From an uncultured beta proteobacterium (GTDB lineage Bacteria > Pseudomonadota > Gammaproteobacteria > Burkholderiales > Burkholderiaceae_C), in contig CAIMZI010000031.1 in the NCBI GenBank assembly GCA_903845935.1, forward strand, positions 1-64,000: 64,000 bases of DNA, given 5' to 3'. Under the pieces are notes generated by a model that worked only from the letters and a program-made list of their open reading frames with translations, had not been told where the DNA came from and searched no databases. A program made the position numbers and the translations under genes. The first letter of the stretch is position 1. The number at the start of each line of letters is the position of its first letter. Below, one piece after another: positions 26,735 to 35,091 of this stretch.

Positions 26735-27403
26735 TTGAAAGTATTTCTCGACTCCGCAGTCGCGGCTTCCTGGGCACTGCCCGCAGGCTGCCCGAAGGCT
26801 CAGGGGGTCACCACCAATCCGACCCTGGTGCTGCAGGCCGGCCTTCCCGTCACGCTGGCCACCTACACCGGCCTGCTGCAGGCGGTGGCCGATGTCGGCC
26901 TGGCCGAGCTGATGCTGCAACTGCCCCGCCCCGATGTGAGCGAGGCCCTACAGTGGCAGACCAGCCTGCAGCGCACGGCCGCCGACGCGGGCGTCACGCT
27001 CACCATCAAGCTGCCCTGCCACTCGGATTGGTTGGGCTGCATAGCGGCCATGCGCACCCAGCAACAGCCCATTTTGCTGACCGGCCTCTCCAACCCGGTT
27101 CAACTGCTGTGGGCGCAGGCGCAGCAGGCGCAGTATGTGGCGCCCTATGTCGGCCGTCTGGCGGCGGACGGGCGCGATGTCTGGCCGTTTATGCAGGCCT
27201 GCGTAGCGGTGCAACAAGCCGGTGGCCCGGCGCTGTTGGCCGCCAGCATCAAATCGCCCGAGGTGCTGACCCAACTCATTGCCTGCGGCGGCGCCGCCGT
27301 CACCCTGCCCCCGGCCAGTCTGGCGGCCTGGGCCGGTGATGCCCTGACCGATGCGGCGATGGCCCAGTTTGAGCGCGACGTGGCGTCCAGCCTGACCCTG
27401 TAA
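26735..27403 (+). CDS. Transaldolase / fructose-6-phosphate aldolase-like protein
   Basis: A 222-residue class I aldolase of the small transaldolase (FSA/TalC) type. LKVFLDSA opens the barrel, GVTTNPTLV is the strand-2 motif, the Schiff-base lysine is expected in TIKLP, and YVAPYVGRL and LAASIKSPEV are family blocks. The TTG at 26735 has GAGG seven bases upstream and aligns with the family start; there is no ATG there. It is more divergent than typical FSA, so the exact reaction (transaldolase or aldolase) is uncertain. Divergent from a PfkB kinase. Confidence 0.75.
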   Translation: MKVFLDSAVAASWALPAGCPKAQGVTTNPTLVLQAGLPVTLATYTGLLQAVADVGLAELMLQLPRPDVSEALQWQTSLQRTAADAGVTLTIKLPCHSDWLGCIAAMRTQQQPILLTGLSNPVQLLWAQAQQAQYVAPYVGRLAADGRDVWPFMQACVAVQQAGGPALLAASIKSPEVLTQLIACGGAAVTLPPASLAAWAGDALTDAAMAQFERDVASSLTL

Positions 27404-27426
27404 ACGCAGGGACGAAAAACGGCCGC

Positions 27427-27465
27427 AAAAAAGCCGCCAAGACTTCTCATCTGGCGGCTTTTTTT
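27427..27465. terminator. Bidirectional terminator
   Basis: Arms AAAAAGCCGCCA and TGGCGGCTTTTTTT around a 12-base loop, between the convergent aldolase and phasin genes. The A- and T-tracts on both sides allow termination in both directions. Confidence 0.88.
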
Positions 27466-27498
27466 GTCGGGGCACAAGGCCCCGAACACGCGTAGGAA

Positions 27499-28053
27499 TT
27501 ACTTCTTGCGGCTGGTGGTCTTGACTGCGCTCAGGGCGTTGTCGGTCACTGCGGCGACTTGCTTCTCGGCGGCTTCAACTGCCTTCTTGGCGGAAGCCTT
27601 GGCAGAGTCCATCGCGTTCTGGCTGGCGGCCACAGCCGACTTCACCACGGCAAGCATGGATTCGGTACCGGCGGGTGCGTTCTTGGCCATTTCTTCCAGC
27701 GAGGTTGCCAAGGTCTTTTGTGCTTCAGCCAACTTGCCTTCGGCAGCTATGCTGAGTTCAGCGACGGTACCGGTCGCGATGGCGTAGACCTCGCGGCCAT
27801 AGGCAATGGTCTTTTCGGCCAGGGGCTTGACCAGGGAAGCCTGGGCAGCCAGAGCGTCGGCTGGGTTCTTAGCGCTGAAGGCGGAAGTGAAATCAGCGCT
27901 GGTGTCGAACAGGGCAGACTTGGTGGTGGCCAGATTCAGGGCCACCAGCTTTTCAAAACCGGCGAAAGCGGAAGCAGCCAGGGCTTGGGCGTCGGCCACA
28001 GCGGTTTTGTTGGCGGCCAGGATTTGTTCAACGTTCAGGGTCGTAGCGGTCAT
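27499..28053 (-). CDS. phaP: Phasin family PHA-granule protein
   Basis: A 184-residue Ala/Lys-rich helical protein of the phasin_2 family: MTATTLNVEQILAANKTAV at the start, FAGFEKLVALNLATTKSAL near residue 35, and a Lys/Ala-rich coiled-coil tail ending KTTSRKK. Phasins coat polyhydroxyalkanoate granules and control their size. GGAG seven bases before ATG 28053 fixes this start; a TTG twelve bases upstream contains that ribosome site. Two TGC-rich palindromes in the 150-base upstream region are candidate PhaR sites. No PHA synthase is nearby. Confidence 0.9.
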   Translation of the reverse strand: MTATTLNVEQILAANKTAVADAQALAASAFAGFEKLVALNLATTKSALFDTSADFTSAFSAKNPADALAAQASLVKPLAEKTIAYGREVYAIATGTVAELSIAAEGKLAEAQKTLATSLEEMAKNAPAGTESMLAVVKSAVAASQNAMDSAKASAKKAVEAAEKQVAAVTDNALSAVKTTSRKK

Positions 28054-28110
28054 AAAATTCTCCAAAAGGGTTAAGAAAATTCTGCGCTACATACCCGCTT
28101 TGGGAATTAA

Positions 28111-28125
28111 TGTTGCAGTGCAGCA
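28111..28125. promoter_or_regulatory. TGC-palindrome (candidate PhaR site), proximal
   Basis: TGTTGC-AGT-GCAGCA, one mismatch from a perfect palindrome, 58 bases upstream of the phasin start. PhaR of PHA-forming bacteria is known to bind TGC-rich CTGC-N3-GCAG-like sites. Confidence 0.5.
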
Positions 28126-28169
28126 TGGAACGCATCTTACGTCGATTTCCCCCGCCTGCAAGACTTTTT

Positions 28170-28184
28170 TGCTGCAGCGCAGCA
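28170..28184. promoter_or_regulatory. TGC-palindrome (candidate PhaR site), distal
   Basis: TGCTGC-AGC-GCAGCA, a perfect palindrome with the same design as the site at 28111, 59 bases further upstream. It contains CTGC-N3-GCAG. Confidence 0.5.
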
Positions 28185-28200
28185 GATTAGAGACGCTGGC

Positions 28201-28851
28201 CTAGAAAAGCCCAGACGGTGCCTCCGGTTTGGAAAGGTCCAAGCCAGGCTGCACACCCTGCTCCGGTGTGAGGTGGCTGACGAAGTCGCTCACTGTAGGC
28301 CGCAGGCGGGCGGGCTTACGTGATTGGGCCGTTCCCAGGCTGACAAAGCACAGGGCCTGATCGCTTGCGGAAAGTGCAAACAGGCGGCGCAGGCCCGCGG
28401 CCTTGAGGGCTTTGCCGCTGGTCAGCGCCGAACCGAAGCCCAGAGCCGTGGCCATCAGCAGCAGGTTTTGCACGGAGCAACCGGCCGACAGCAGGCGCTC
28501 GGCCAGACCCACCTCCGGGTCGCCCTTTGCGCCATCCACCACCAACAGCATCAGACAGGGCGCACGAAAGGCTTTTTCACGCGCCTGCTCCATTTGTTCG
28601 GGCAGGGCCGCGGCATCGCGCTCCTGCAGGGCAGCGGCAAACTGCTCGGCCAGCAGGCCGCGCACATCGGTGGGCACCAGCACCAAGCGCCACGGCAGCA
28701 GTTGCCCGTGGTCAGGTGCCGAGGCCGCAGCGTTCAAGATCTGCTGCAGTTGTGTTGCATCCGGCCCAGGCTCGGTCAGGCGCTTGGGCAATATGGTCTG
28801 GCGCGACTGCATCAACGTCGCGGCCAGGTCCGCCATGTCCATGGCGGACAC
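28201..28851 (-). CDS. Nitroreductase family protein
   Basis: A 216-residue FMN-dependent nitroreductase-fold protein. It opens with SRQTILPKRLTEPGPD after a short helix (substrate/FMN region R..LP.R), has NAAASAPDHGQLLPWRLVLV near residue 50 and GCSVQNLLLMATALGFGSALTSG near 130. Such enzymes reduce nitro groups or quinones with NAD(P)H. A GTG at 28851 with AAGG eight bases upstream gives this start. An ATG at 28842, or an ATG at 28881 overlapping the nrdJ stop, are alternatives. It follows nrdJ closely and may be cotranscribed. Confidence 0.82.
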   Translation of the reverse strand: MSAMDMADLAATLMQSRQTILPKRLTEPGPDATQLQQILNAAASAPDHGQLLPWRLVLVPTDVRGLLAEQFAAALQERDAAALPEQMEQAREKAFRAPCLMLLVVDGAKGDPEVGLAERLLSAGCSVQNLLLMATALGFGSALTSGKALKAAGLRRLFALSASDQALCFVSLGTAQSRKPARLRPTVSDFVSHLTPEQGVQPGLDLSKPEAPSGLF

Positions 28852-28861
28852 AAGACCAGCC

Positions 28862-31318
28862 TTATCCACAAGTCCCGACATGGCCGCACTGGGTGCAGTA
28901 ATCGCAGCCGTCCTTTCGGATGACGGCGTAGGCGCCGCATTCACCACACTTCTTGCCGACCATGGCCGGAGGCGAGGCGGGAATGCTAAGGGCCTTTTCG
29001 GCGGCAGCGGCGGCCTCTGCATGGACGGCAGGGCTTTCGTTGCGGTGGGCAATGATTTGCTGCAACGCATAGGCAATGGCCGCCACTTCCGAGTCGTGCC
29101 ACAGCGGCACCAGGGAGCCATCGGCCTTCTGGTAGGTACCCAGGCGCACCGGGCCACGGTCCCAGGCGACCTTGCGCATGTCGCCCAGGGCGCGCTCCAA
29201 AAAGCCGCCGCGGGCGGCCAGGGACATCAGGCGCATGCTGGAGGTGATCCACTGCTGCGACTCGCCGCTCTGGCCCAGGGGCATAAAGAATTCAATGGCG
29301 CGCTGCAGGGTGCCGCTACCGTCAGCCTTGGCGACGGGCAGGAAGGACACCACCAGGTACAGGGTCTTGTGGCCTTCTTGCGTCCAGTACTCCACCTTCT
29401 CAGCCACGGCCGACAGGCCGCCCTTGGGGCGTTTGTCGATCACGGTGCGCATGGGATCCACGATCACTTCCACCGGTGCTGCCGGTTTGGTCACCGCACC
29501 GGTGTCGAGCACCGAGCCCAGGATGGCATTGGGGCGGTAGGTGGCCAAGCCCTTGAGGCGCGCGCGCCAGGCTTGCTGATACAGGCCCTTGAAGTCGTCG
29601 TAGGGGTAGTCGGCGGGCACATTGACGGTCTTGGAGATGGCAGTGTCTACCAGCGGTTGCACCGCTTCCATCATGGCGATGTGGTCGGAGGCCGCCATTT
29701 CCAGCGCCGAGACAAAATACTCGGGCAGCTTGTTGACGTCGCCACCGAGTTCACGGTACAGACGCCAGGAATGGTCTTCCACCGCGTATTCACTGGTCGT
29801 GCCGTCGGACTCGCGTTTCTTGCGGCGATACATCCAGGAGAAGGCCGGCTCGATGCCGTTGGAGGCATTGTCGGCAAAGGCCAGGCTGACCGTTCCGGTG
29901 GGGGCGATGGACAGCAGATGGCTGTTGCGGATACCGTGCTTGCGAATGGACTTCTGAATGTCGGCCGGCAGGCGGCTGGCAAAGGTGCCAGGGGCTAGAT
30001 AACCGTCGGCATCGAATTTGGGGAACTTGCCCTTTTCCTGGGCCAGCTCGACCGAGGCGCGGTAGGCCGCATCGCGCATGCAGGTGGCGATTTTCTTGGC
30101 CATCTCACGACCCTCGGCCGAGTCATAGCGCAGGCAGAGCATGGTCAGGGCGTTGCCCATGCCGGTGAAGCCGACGCCGATGCGGCGCTTGGCGGCGGAT
30201 TCGGCCCGTTGCTGCTCCAGCGGCCAAAAGGTCACGTCAAGCACATTGTCCAGGGCGCGCACCTGGGTGGCGACCGACTTAGCAAAGGCGTCAAAGTCAA
30301 AGTCTGCAATGCCGTCGAAGCCAAAGGCGTGGCGTACAAAGCGCGTCAGGATGATGGGGCCAAGGTCGCAGCAACCATAGGGCGGCAAGGGTTGCTCGCC
30401 GCATGGGTTGGTGGCGGCAATGTCTTCGCAGTAAGACAGGTTGTTGTCCTGGTTGATGTGGTCCAGGAACAGGATGCCGGGTTCGGCAAAGTCGTAGGTA
30501 GACTTCATCACCGTGTCCCACAGCGCGCGCGCCTGCAGCGTCTGGTAGACCCACAGGCCGTCGGCACGCTGGTAGGCGCCACTGGCCATCAGGTCGGCGC
30601 CGGGCTTGGCGCGGTGCACCAGTTCCCAAGGCTGGTTCTCGTCCAGTGCGCGCATAAAGGCGTCGGGCATGCCGACCGACACATTGAAGTTGTTCCAGCG
30701 ACCTGGTGTGCGCTTGGCGGTGATGAACTCCAGCACGTCCGGATGGTCAATACGCAGCACACCCATCTGGGCGCCACGGCGGGCGCCGGCGCTCTCCACG
30801 GTGGAGCAGGATTGGTCAAACACATTGATGTAACTGCAAGGGCCGGAGGCCTGGGAATGCGTGCCCTTGACGTCCGCACCCTTGGGGCGGATACGCGAAA
30901 AGTCGTAACCCACACCACCGCCACGGCGCATGGTCTCGGCGGCCTCGCGCAGGGCCTCATAAATGCCGGGGTAGCCGCCATCGTCCACGCCCTGGATGCA
31001 ATCGCCCACGGGCTGCACAAAACAGTTGATCAGGGTGGCCTGAATGTCGGTGCCCGCGGCACTCATGATGCGCCCGGCGCCAATCGCACCGGCGTACAGG
31101 TTTTCCAGGAACAAGGCCTCATAGCGCGCCCTATCGGCTTCTTTCTCGACGCTGGCCAGGGCCCGGGCGACGCGTTTAAAAACGTCGGCGTAACCGGTTT
31201 CACCGGGTTTCAGGTATTTTTCTTTCAGCACATCGTGACTGATGGGCTGTACTTCACTATTTTTAGAGTTTTTTGTGGAACGATCGCGTTTCATGGTTCG
31301 GGTCTTTCGGTTATTCAT
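28862..31318 (-). CDS. nrdJ: Adenosylcobalamin-dependent ribonucleotide reductase NrdJ
   Basis: An 818-residue class II ribonucleotide reductase, which makes deoxyribonucleotides with or without oxygen using coenzyme B12. INCFVQPVGDCIQG holds the first redox cysteine. RRGGGVGYDFSRIRPKGA and the active-site NPCGEQPLPPYGCCDLG follow, then SIAPTGTVSLAFADNASNGIEP. The C terminus is a four-cysteine zinc-ribbon-like tail (CGECGAY, CDYCTQCG) that ends in CG. MNNRK at 31318 or MKRDR at 31294 may be the start. I saw no cobalamin riboswitch in the upstream 300 bases. Confidence 0.92.
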   Translation of the reverse strand: MNNRKTRTMKRDRSTKNSKNSEVQPISHDVLKEKYLKPGETGYADVFKRVARALASVEKEADRARYEALFLENLYAGAIGAGRIMSAAGTDIQATLINCFVQPVGDCIQGVDDGGYPGIYEALREAAETMRRGGGVGYDFSRIRPKGADVKGTHSQASGPCSYINVFDQSCSTVESAGARRGAQMGVLRIDHPDVLEFITAKRTPGRWNNFNVSVGMPDAFMRALDENQPWELVHRAKPGADLMASGAYQRADGLWVYQTLQARALWDTVMKSTYDFAEPGILFLDHINQDNNLSYCEDIAATNPCGEQPLPPYGCCDLGPIILTRFVRHAFGFDGIADFDFDAFAKSVATQVRALDNVLDVTFWPLEQQRAESAAKRRIGVGFTGMGNALTMLCLRYDSAEGREMAKKIATCMRDAAYRASVELAQEKGKFPKFDADGYLAPGTFASRLPADIQKSIRKHGIRNSHLLSIAPTGTVSLAFADNASNGIEPAFSWMYRRKKRESDGTTSEYAVEDHSWRLYRELGGDVNKLPEYFVSALEMAASDHIAMMEAVQPLVDTAISKTVNVPADYPYDDFKGLYQQAWRARLKGLATYRPNAILGSVLDTGAVTKPAAPVEVIVDPMRTVIDKRPKGGLSAVAEKVEYWTQEGHKTLYLVVSFLPVAKADGSGTLQRAIEFFMPLGQSGESQQWITSSMRLMSLAARGGFLERALGDMRKVAWDRGPVRLGTYQKADGSLVPLWHDSEVAAIAYALQQIIAHRNESPAVHAEAAAAAEKALSIPASPPAMVGKKCGECGAYAVIRKDGCDYCTQCGHVGTCG

Positions 31319-31631
31319 AGGCCCATGGCAAAAGCACGCGCCTTTGCCGGTGCGCCACGCGCACGGCCAACCCCATTTTCAACCATTTGGGGTACCCCTT
31401 CTTGCGCCAGGTCACAAAGAATTCACCACTTTCCTTTGAAATAAATCGGGGTCAGTACCAGCCCGAACAGCGGCCATTTTCCAGCCCTTGCTGGGAATGG
31501 CCTGGCGGCGAAGTGGGCACTATTGCATCAGTGCAGGGCCACCATCCAGGCGCGCGGTTGGATGCAAAAATTACTTACCCCATCCGTCGTGCATGATGGG
31601 CTTCCCACTACCCAATTTCCAGGACCACTGC
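31319..31631. other. Divergent intergenic region nrdJ / ModA-like
   Basis: About 310 bases with no supported gene. It must hold promoters for both divergent genes. A strong imperfect hairpin (GGCCATTTTCCAGC paired with GCTGGGAATGGCC) lies at 31472-31502. A minus-strand frame of 34 codons at 31311-31415 overlaps the nrdJ start but shows no family resemblance. Confidence 0.5.
31472..31502. repeat. Strong intergenic hairpin
   Basis: Inverted arms GGCCATTTTCCAGC and GCTGGGAATGGCC around the loop CCTT. No U-tract follows on either strand, so it is not an obvious intrinsic terminator; it could be an operator or a leader structure. Confidence 0.5.
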
Positions 31632-32426
31632 ATGAACCAGCAAACGCCAAAGTCCCATAAGGCAAAGAAGATCGTCGTCGGAGCAACTTTGCTGCTTATG
31701 GCCGCAACGCATGCGCTCGACGCACAAGCTGCAGAGCTTTTAGTCTGGAGTGCCGGCGCGGCGCAGGCTCCCATGACAGCGCTGGTGAAGGAATACATCC
31801 ATGACTCTGGCAACCGGGTGCAGATTGAATTCGCACCGGTTGGGTCGCTGTTGAAACGACTGTCCGAGGGCGGCAAGCCCGACGTTCTCATACTGTCGCA
31901 GGATGTTGCCAGTGAAGTCGAACGCTCTGGCTGGACTGCGCCCAGCGCAAGCACTCCCCTCGCCAGCGTGGGCGTGGGCATAGCCATACGCGTTGGGGCA
32001 GTGGAGCCCGACATTTCCAGCGCGGATGCGCTGCGCACCACCCTGCTCAATGCCAAAAGCATCACCTATATCAATCCGGCCAAAGGCACCAGCGGCAAAC
32101 ACTTTGCCTCGGTGCTGCAGCAGCTTGGCATTGCGCAGCAGGTCCAATCCAAGACTACGCTGGGAGAGGCTGGTTTCGTGGTCGAACCTGTCGCACGCGG
32201 CGAGGTCGAACTTGGCATCCAGCAAATCACCGAAATCTTGCCCGTCAACGGTGTCAAACTGCTGGGCCCGCTTCCTGCCCCGCTTCAAAAGACCACCACC
32301 TACACTATCGCAGTCGCCAGCTCGGCACGCGATGCACAAGCAGCCCAAGACTTCGTGCAATTCGTCCTGCGGGAGCCTTCTCTTGCGGTTTTCAAAGCCA
32401 AGGGATTTTCAGCTCCCATCCGGTGA
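31632..32426 (+). CDS. ModA-like periplasmic substrate-binding protein (orphan)
   Basis: A 264-residue exported binding protein. Residues 1-33 are a signal peptide ending in DAQAA. The mature protein begins ELLVWSAGAAQAPMTALVKEY, a ModA-like oxyanion-binding N terminus, followed by GSLLKRLSEGGKPDVLILSQD and PAKGTSGKHFASVLQQLG. AGGA seven bases before ATG 31632 supports this start. No ABC permease or ATPase gene is adjacent; instead it is followed after six bases by a ParB-N-domain gene. It could sense or deliver an anion or small molecule; molybdate is only one option. Confidence 0.78.
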   Translation: MNQQTPKSHKAKKIVVGATLLLMAATHALDAQAAELLVWSAGAAQAPMTALVKEYIHDSGNRVQIEFAPVGSLLKRLSEGGKPDVLILSQDVASEVERSGWTAPSASTPLASVGVGIAIRVGAVEPDISSADALRTTLLNAKSITYINPAKGTSGKHFASVLQQLGIAQQVQSKTTLGEAGFVVEPVARGEVELGIQQITEILPVNGVKLLGPLPAPLQKTTTYTIAVASSARDAQAAQDFVQFVLREPSLAVFKAKGFSAPIR

Positions 32427-32432
32427 AAAGCC

Positions 32433-33218
32433 ATGCCTATTGTTGTAAACGAAGACCTTAAAGCCTATATCGACCCGCTCACCGCCGATGAGCATGACGC
32501 GCTGGAGCGCAGCCTGCTCAAGGAGGGCTGCAGAGACACGCTGGTGCTTTGGGGCGATACCCTGGTGGACGGGCACAACCGCTATGGCATCTGCCAAAAG
32601 CATGGCATCCCGTTTCAAACCCTGCAAAGCAGCCTGTTCCATTCGGTCGAAGATGTGCATCTGTGGATGATTGACCAGCACCTGGGGCGGCGCAGCGTGT
32701 CGGACTTTCAACGCGGCGTGCTGGCCCTGCGCAAGCGCGAAATTCTGGCCGACAGACAAGCAGCCAGCACATCGGCGCTGTCCAAAGAAGAAGCTGGCAC
32801 AACCGAGCATTTCGCCACCGCGAGCGTGACCCACAGTACGACGGCCGGACCGGTTCAAAGCCGGGAAGAACTTGCCAAAGTAGCGCGACTGAGCAGCAAC
32901 CAGGTGCTGATGATCGAGAAAATTCAAAAGCAGGCCGCAGCAGAAGTAGTGGCCGCAGTGAAGTCCGGCACGATCTCGATCAACGCGGCCGCGGCAGTCG
33001 CCACCCTGCCGGAGCAGGAACAGATTGCTGCGGCCCTGGGCGGCAGGGACGAACTGCGTCAGGCCGCCAAGCGCGTACGCGATACCAAAAAGCGGGCGAA
33101 GACGGACGCCGCGCAAGCCGACGAAGCTGACAGCTTGGATGCACTCAAGGCCCGCATTGCAGATTTGCTTGCCGAGAATGCCAGCCTGCGTCGGCAACTG
33201 GCCGCCTTGACGGCATAG
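32433..33218 (+). CDS. ParB/RepB N-terminal domain protein, orphan
   Basis: A 261-residue protein. Residues about 8-110 match a ParB/Spo0J N-terminal (ParB-nuclease-like) fold: PLTADEHDALERSLLKEGCRDTLVLWG, then DTLVDGHNRYGICQKHGI, which resembles the CTP-binding C-motif region only loosely. A helical segment with ISINAAAAVATLPEQEQ follows, as in ParB-like DNA-binding regions. The C terminus (about 220-261) is a predicted coiled coil (ARIADLLAENASLRRQL). No parA partner or parS site is adjacent. The setting between a binding protein and an ATP-grasp gene argues against a plain partition role. Function unknown. Confidence 0.7.
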   Translation: MPIVVNEDLKAYIDPLTADEHDALERSLLKEGCRDTLVLWGDTLVDGHNRYGICQKHGIPFQTLQSSLFHSVEDVHLWMIDQHLGRRSVSDFQRGVLALRKREILADRQAASTSALSKEEAGTTEHFATASVTHSTTAGPVQSREELAKVARLSSNQVLMIEKIQKQAAAEVVAAVKSGTISINAAAAVATLPEQEQIAAALGGRDELRQAAKRVRDTKKRAKTDAAQADEADSLDALKARIADLLAENASLRRQLAALTA

Positions 33219-33248
33219 TCCGGAGCGCCGCGCCAAAGCCCAAGTCCC

Positions 33249-34406
33249 ATGCAAGCGATTCCCCTCGTCGAGTTCACACCGCCCACCGTCTTTCCCATGG
33301 CCGCCCTGCTGCGCCTGACCCCGCCCGCTTTGCAGGCCTTGATTGCACAGGTGCACCAGGATGCCGATCTGGGCCCAACCTATATGCAAATGGCCCACGT
33401 CTTTATGCTGAGCAACCAGCATGAGGCGGCGGCGCAAATGCAGGCCCGTGCCTTGCAGCACCAGCGCCTCTACCGCATCGCCAGCGAGCGGACACCCTCC
33501 TTGCGGCTGCTGGTGATCATGGGGCCCGGCAATATGCAGAACAACACGCCGATTGAGTTTGTGCTGGATGGCAGCGATATACAGACCGACATCCTGTTTC
33601 TGCTGCCCGGCGAAGCCTTTCCCCAGACGCTGCCCCAGCACGACATCGCCTTTATTGCCGTCGGCGAGTCCGACAAGAATGCCCCGCTGCTGGCCCTGCT
33701 GGAGACCCAAATGGAGCGCTGGCCCAGACCGGTGATCAACCGGCCGCAGGCCATTCCCCACTGCGCACGGGACAGTTGCTACCAGTTGCTGAAATCCATT
33801 CCCGGCGTATACATGGCCAGGACACAGAGGCTGAGCCCGGGCGATGCGCTGGATATGGATTTTCCCATCACGCTGCGCCCCATAGACACCCAGGGTGGTG
33901 AGGGCCTGCAACGCATCAACAGTGTGCGGGAGTTAGCGGCCTACTATGCCGACCATCCCGCCCCGGCCTATTACGCGGCGCAGTATGTGGATTACCAGTC
34001 TGCCGATGGGCTGTTTCGCAAGCTGCGCATCGTGCTGATTGATGGCGCAGCCTACATCTGCCACATGGCGATATCCGATCACTGGATGGTGCACTACCTG
34101 TCCGCCGGGATGGCCGAGAGCGCGGAGAAACGCCTGGAAGAACAGCGCGCGATGGAAGGCTTTGAGCAGGGCTTTGCTGCTCGCTTTAAGGAACCGCTAG
34201 CTCAAATAGCCAGGGCTTTGCAACTGGACTACGTGACGATTGATTGCACCCAGGGCCGTGACGGGGAGCTGCTGGTGTTTGAGGCCGACAGCCGCGGCCT
34301 GATTCACGCTGCCGACCCGGTCCACATATTTCCCTACAAACCGGCGGTGATGCAGAAGGCCTTTGATGCGTTTGCGGCCCTGTTGCACCAGCGCGCCGGG
34401 ACTTAA
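33249..34406 (+). CDS. TPR-like / ATP-grasp domain protein of unknown function
   Basis: A 385-residue protein. Residues about 20-80 contain a TPR-like helical pair (LGPTYMQMAHVFMLSNQHEAAAQMQARALQHQ). From about residue 90 (LRLLVIMGPGNMQNNTPIEFVL) it resembles a RimK/ATP-grasp ligase region. The ATP-grasp core includes TLRPIDTQGGEGLQRI, YYAAQYVDYQSADGLFRKLRIVLIDG and VTIDCTQGRDGELLVFEAD, where Asp and Glu could bind magnesium. This suggests ATP-dependent ligation of a carboxylate to an amine. Substrate unknown. It starts 30 bases after the ParB-N gene, so all three genes probably form one operon. Confidence 0.68.
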   Translation: MQAIPLVEFTPPTVFPMAALLRLTPPALQALIAQVHQDADLGPTYMQMAHVFMLSNQHEAAAQMQARALQHQRLYRIASERTPSLRLLVIMGPGNMQNNTPIEFVLDGSDIQTDILFLLPGEAFPQTLPQHDIAFIAVGESDKNAPLLALLETQMERWPRPVINRPQAIPHCARDSCYQLLKSIPGVYMARTQRLSPGDALDMDFPITLRPIDTQGGEGLQRINSVRELAAYYADHPAPAYYAAQYVDYQSADGLFRKLRIVLIDGAAYICHMAISDHWMVHYLSAGMAESAEKRLEEQRAMEGFEQGFAARFKEPLAQIARALQLDYVTIDCTQGRDGELLVFEADSRGLIHAADPVHIFPYKPAVMQKAFDAFAALLHQRAGT

Positions 34407-34795
34407 ACGAACTCCACCAGCACATCGCCGGTCTGCACGCGGGCGCCCTGCGCCACCTTGATGGAGGCGATGACGCCGGACTGCGGCGCGGTGATATTGG
34501 TTTCCATCTTCATGGCCTCCAGCACCAGGATCGAGTCGCCCGCCTTGATCTTGTCACCGGCGGCGGCAATCACCTTCACCACCATGCCGGAAACCGGGCT
34601 GCGGCAGGCCTTGCTTTCATCGGCCACGGCGGCGGACGGACCACCGCCGGCGGCACCGGGTGCGCCACTGGCGGCGCTGCCGGACAGGCGGGCGGTGCCC
34701 ACGGGATAGGCCGGCGGCAAGTTGGCGTGGTCTTCTTGGGCCACCTCAACCTCGACCTCAAACGTGCGTTCATCCAGGGTAATGCGTAATTTCAC
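34403..34795 (-). CDS. Biotin carrier subunit (transcarboxylase 1.3S-like)
   Basis: A 130-residue biotinyl carrier protein. A short strand region (KLRITLDERTFEVEVEV) and a Gly/Ala/Pro hinge (GSAASGAPGAAGGG) precede a biotin/lipoyl domain whose biotinylation site is the Lys of LEAMKMETNI, at about residue 95. It carries CO2 on biotin between the two carboxyltransferase subunits encoded upstream. The start is GTG 34795, where homology begins and GGAAG lies four bases upstream. Its stop overlaps by four bases the stop of the convergent ATP-grasp gene. Confidence 0.88.
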   Translation of the reverse strand: MKLRITLDERTFEVEVEVAQEDHANLPPAYPVGTARLSGSAASGAPGAAGGGPSAAVADESKACRSPVSGMVVKVIAAAGDKIKAGDSILVLEAMKMETNITAPQSGVIASIKVAQGARVQTGDVLVEFV

Positions 34796-34806
34796 GGTGC
34801 TTCCAA

Positions 34807-35082
34807 TCAGTGTGTGTGGTGCGAGGCGTGCGTGCCCATGCGCCCGACCTGGGCCCAGGCGCTGGAGTGCACCAGGCGCACCTGGCGGATGCGCGCACGC
34901 ACCCCGAGAAAGGCCGCCACGGCGGCAGAGATGGCGACCATGTCTTCTTCTGTGACGGGTGCCGGTGCGGCGGCGGCCTTGGCGGCGCTGAGTTCCAGCG
35001 CCTGCACGCGTTGCGTGAGGGCCGCGATTTCCGCACGCATTTCGGCAACCAGTGCCAGCGCATCGTTGTTGTGTACTGTCAT
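34807..35082 (-). CDS. Small subunit of carboxyltransferase operon
   Basis: A 91-residue soluble protein lying between the 12S-like and biotin carrier genes. An N-terminal coiled coil (MRAEIAALTQRVQALELSAAK) and an Ala/Pro linker precede TEEDMVAISAAVAAFLGVRARIRQVRL. That segment resembles the cytoplasmic C-terminal part of OadG/MmdD-like small subunits of decarboxylases. It has no membrane segment, unlike OadG. It probably helps assemble the complex. Identification rests on position and a short motif. Confidence 0.6.
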   Translation of the reverse strand: MTVHNNDALALVAEMRAEIAALTQRVQALELSAAKAAAAPAPVTEEDMVAISAAVAAFLGVRARIRQVRLVHSSAWAQVGRMGTHASHHTH

Positions 35083-35091
35083 GGCGGCGTC

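Noticed and set aside
28403..29998. Plus-strand open frame of 531 codons opposite the nitroreductase gene and nrdJ
   Set aside because: Antisense to catalytic regions of NrdJ and the nitroreductase; no family resemblance.
31311..31415. 34-codon minus-strand frame starting GTG and overlapping the nrdJ start
   Set aside because: Possible leader peptide, but no recognisable family, weak start signals and no regulatory hairpin tied to it.
31319..31480. Cobalamin riboswitch upstream of the B12-dependent nrdJ
   Set aside because: Looked for B12-box-like sequence and a structured leader; nothing convincing was found.
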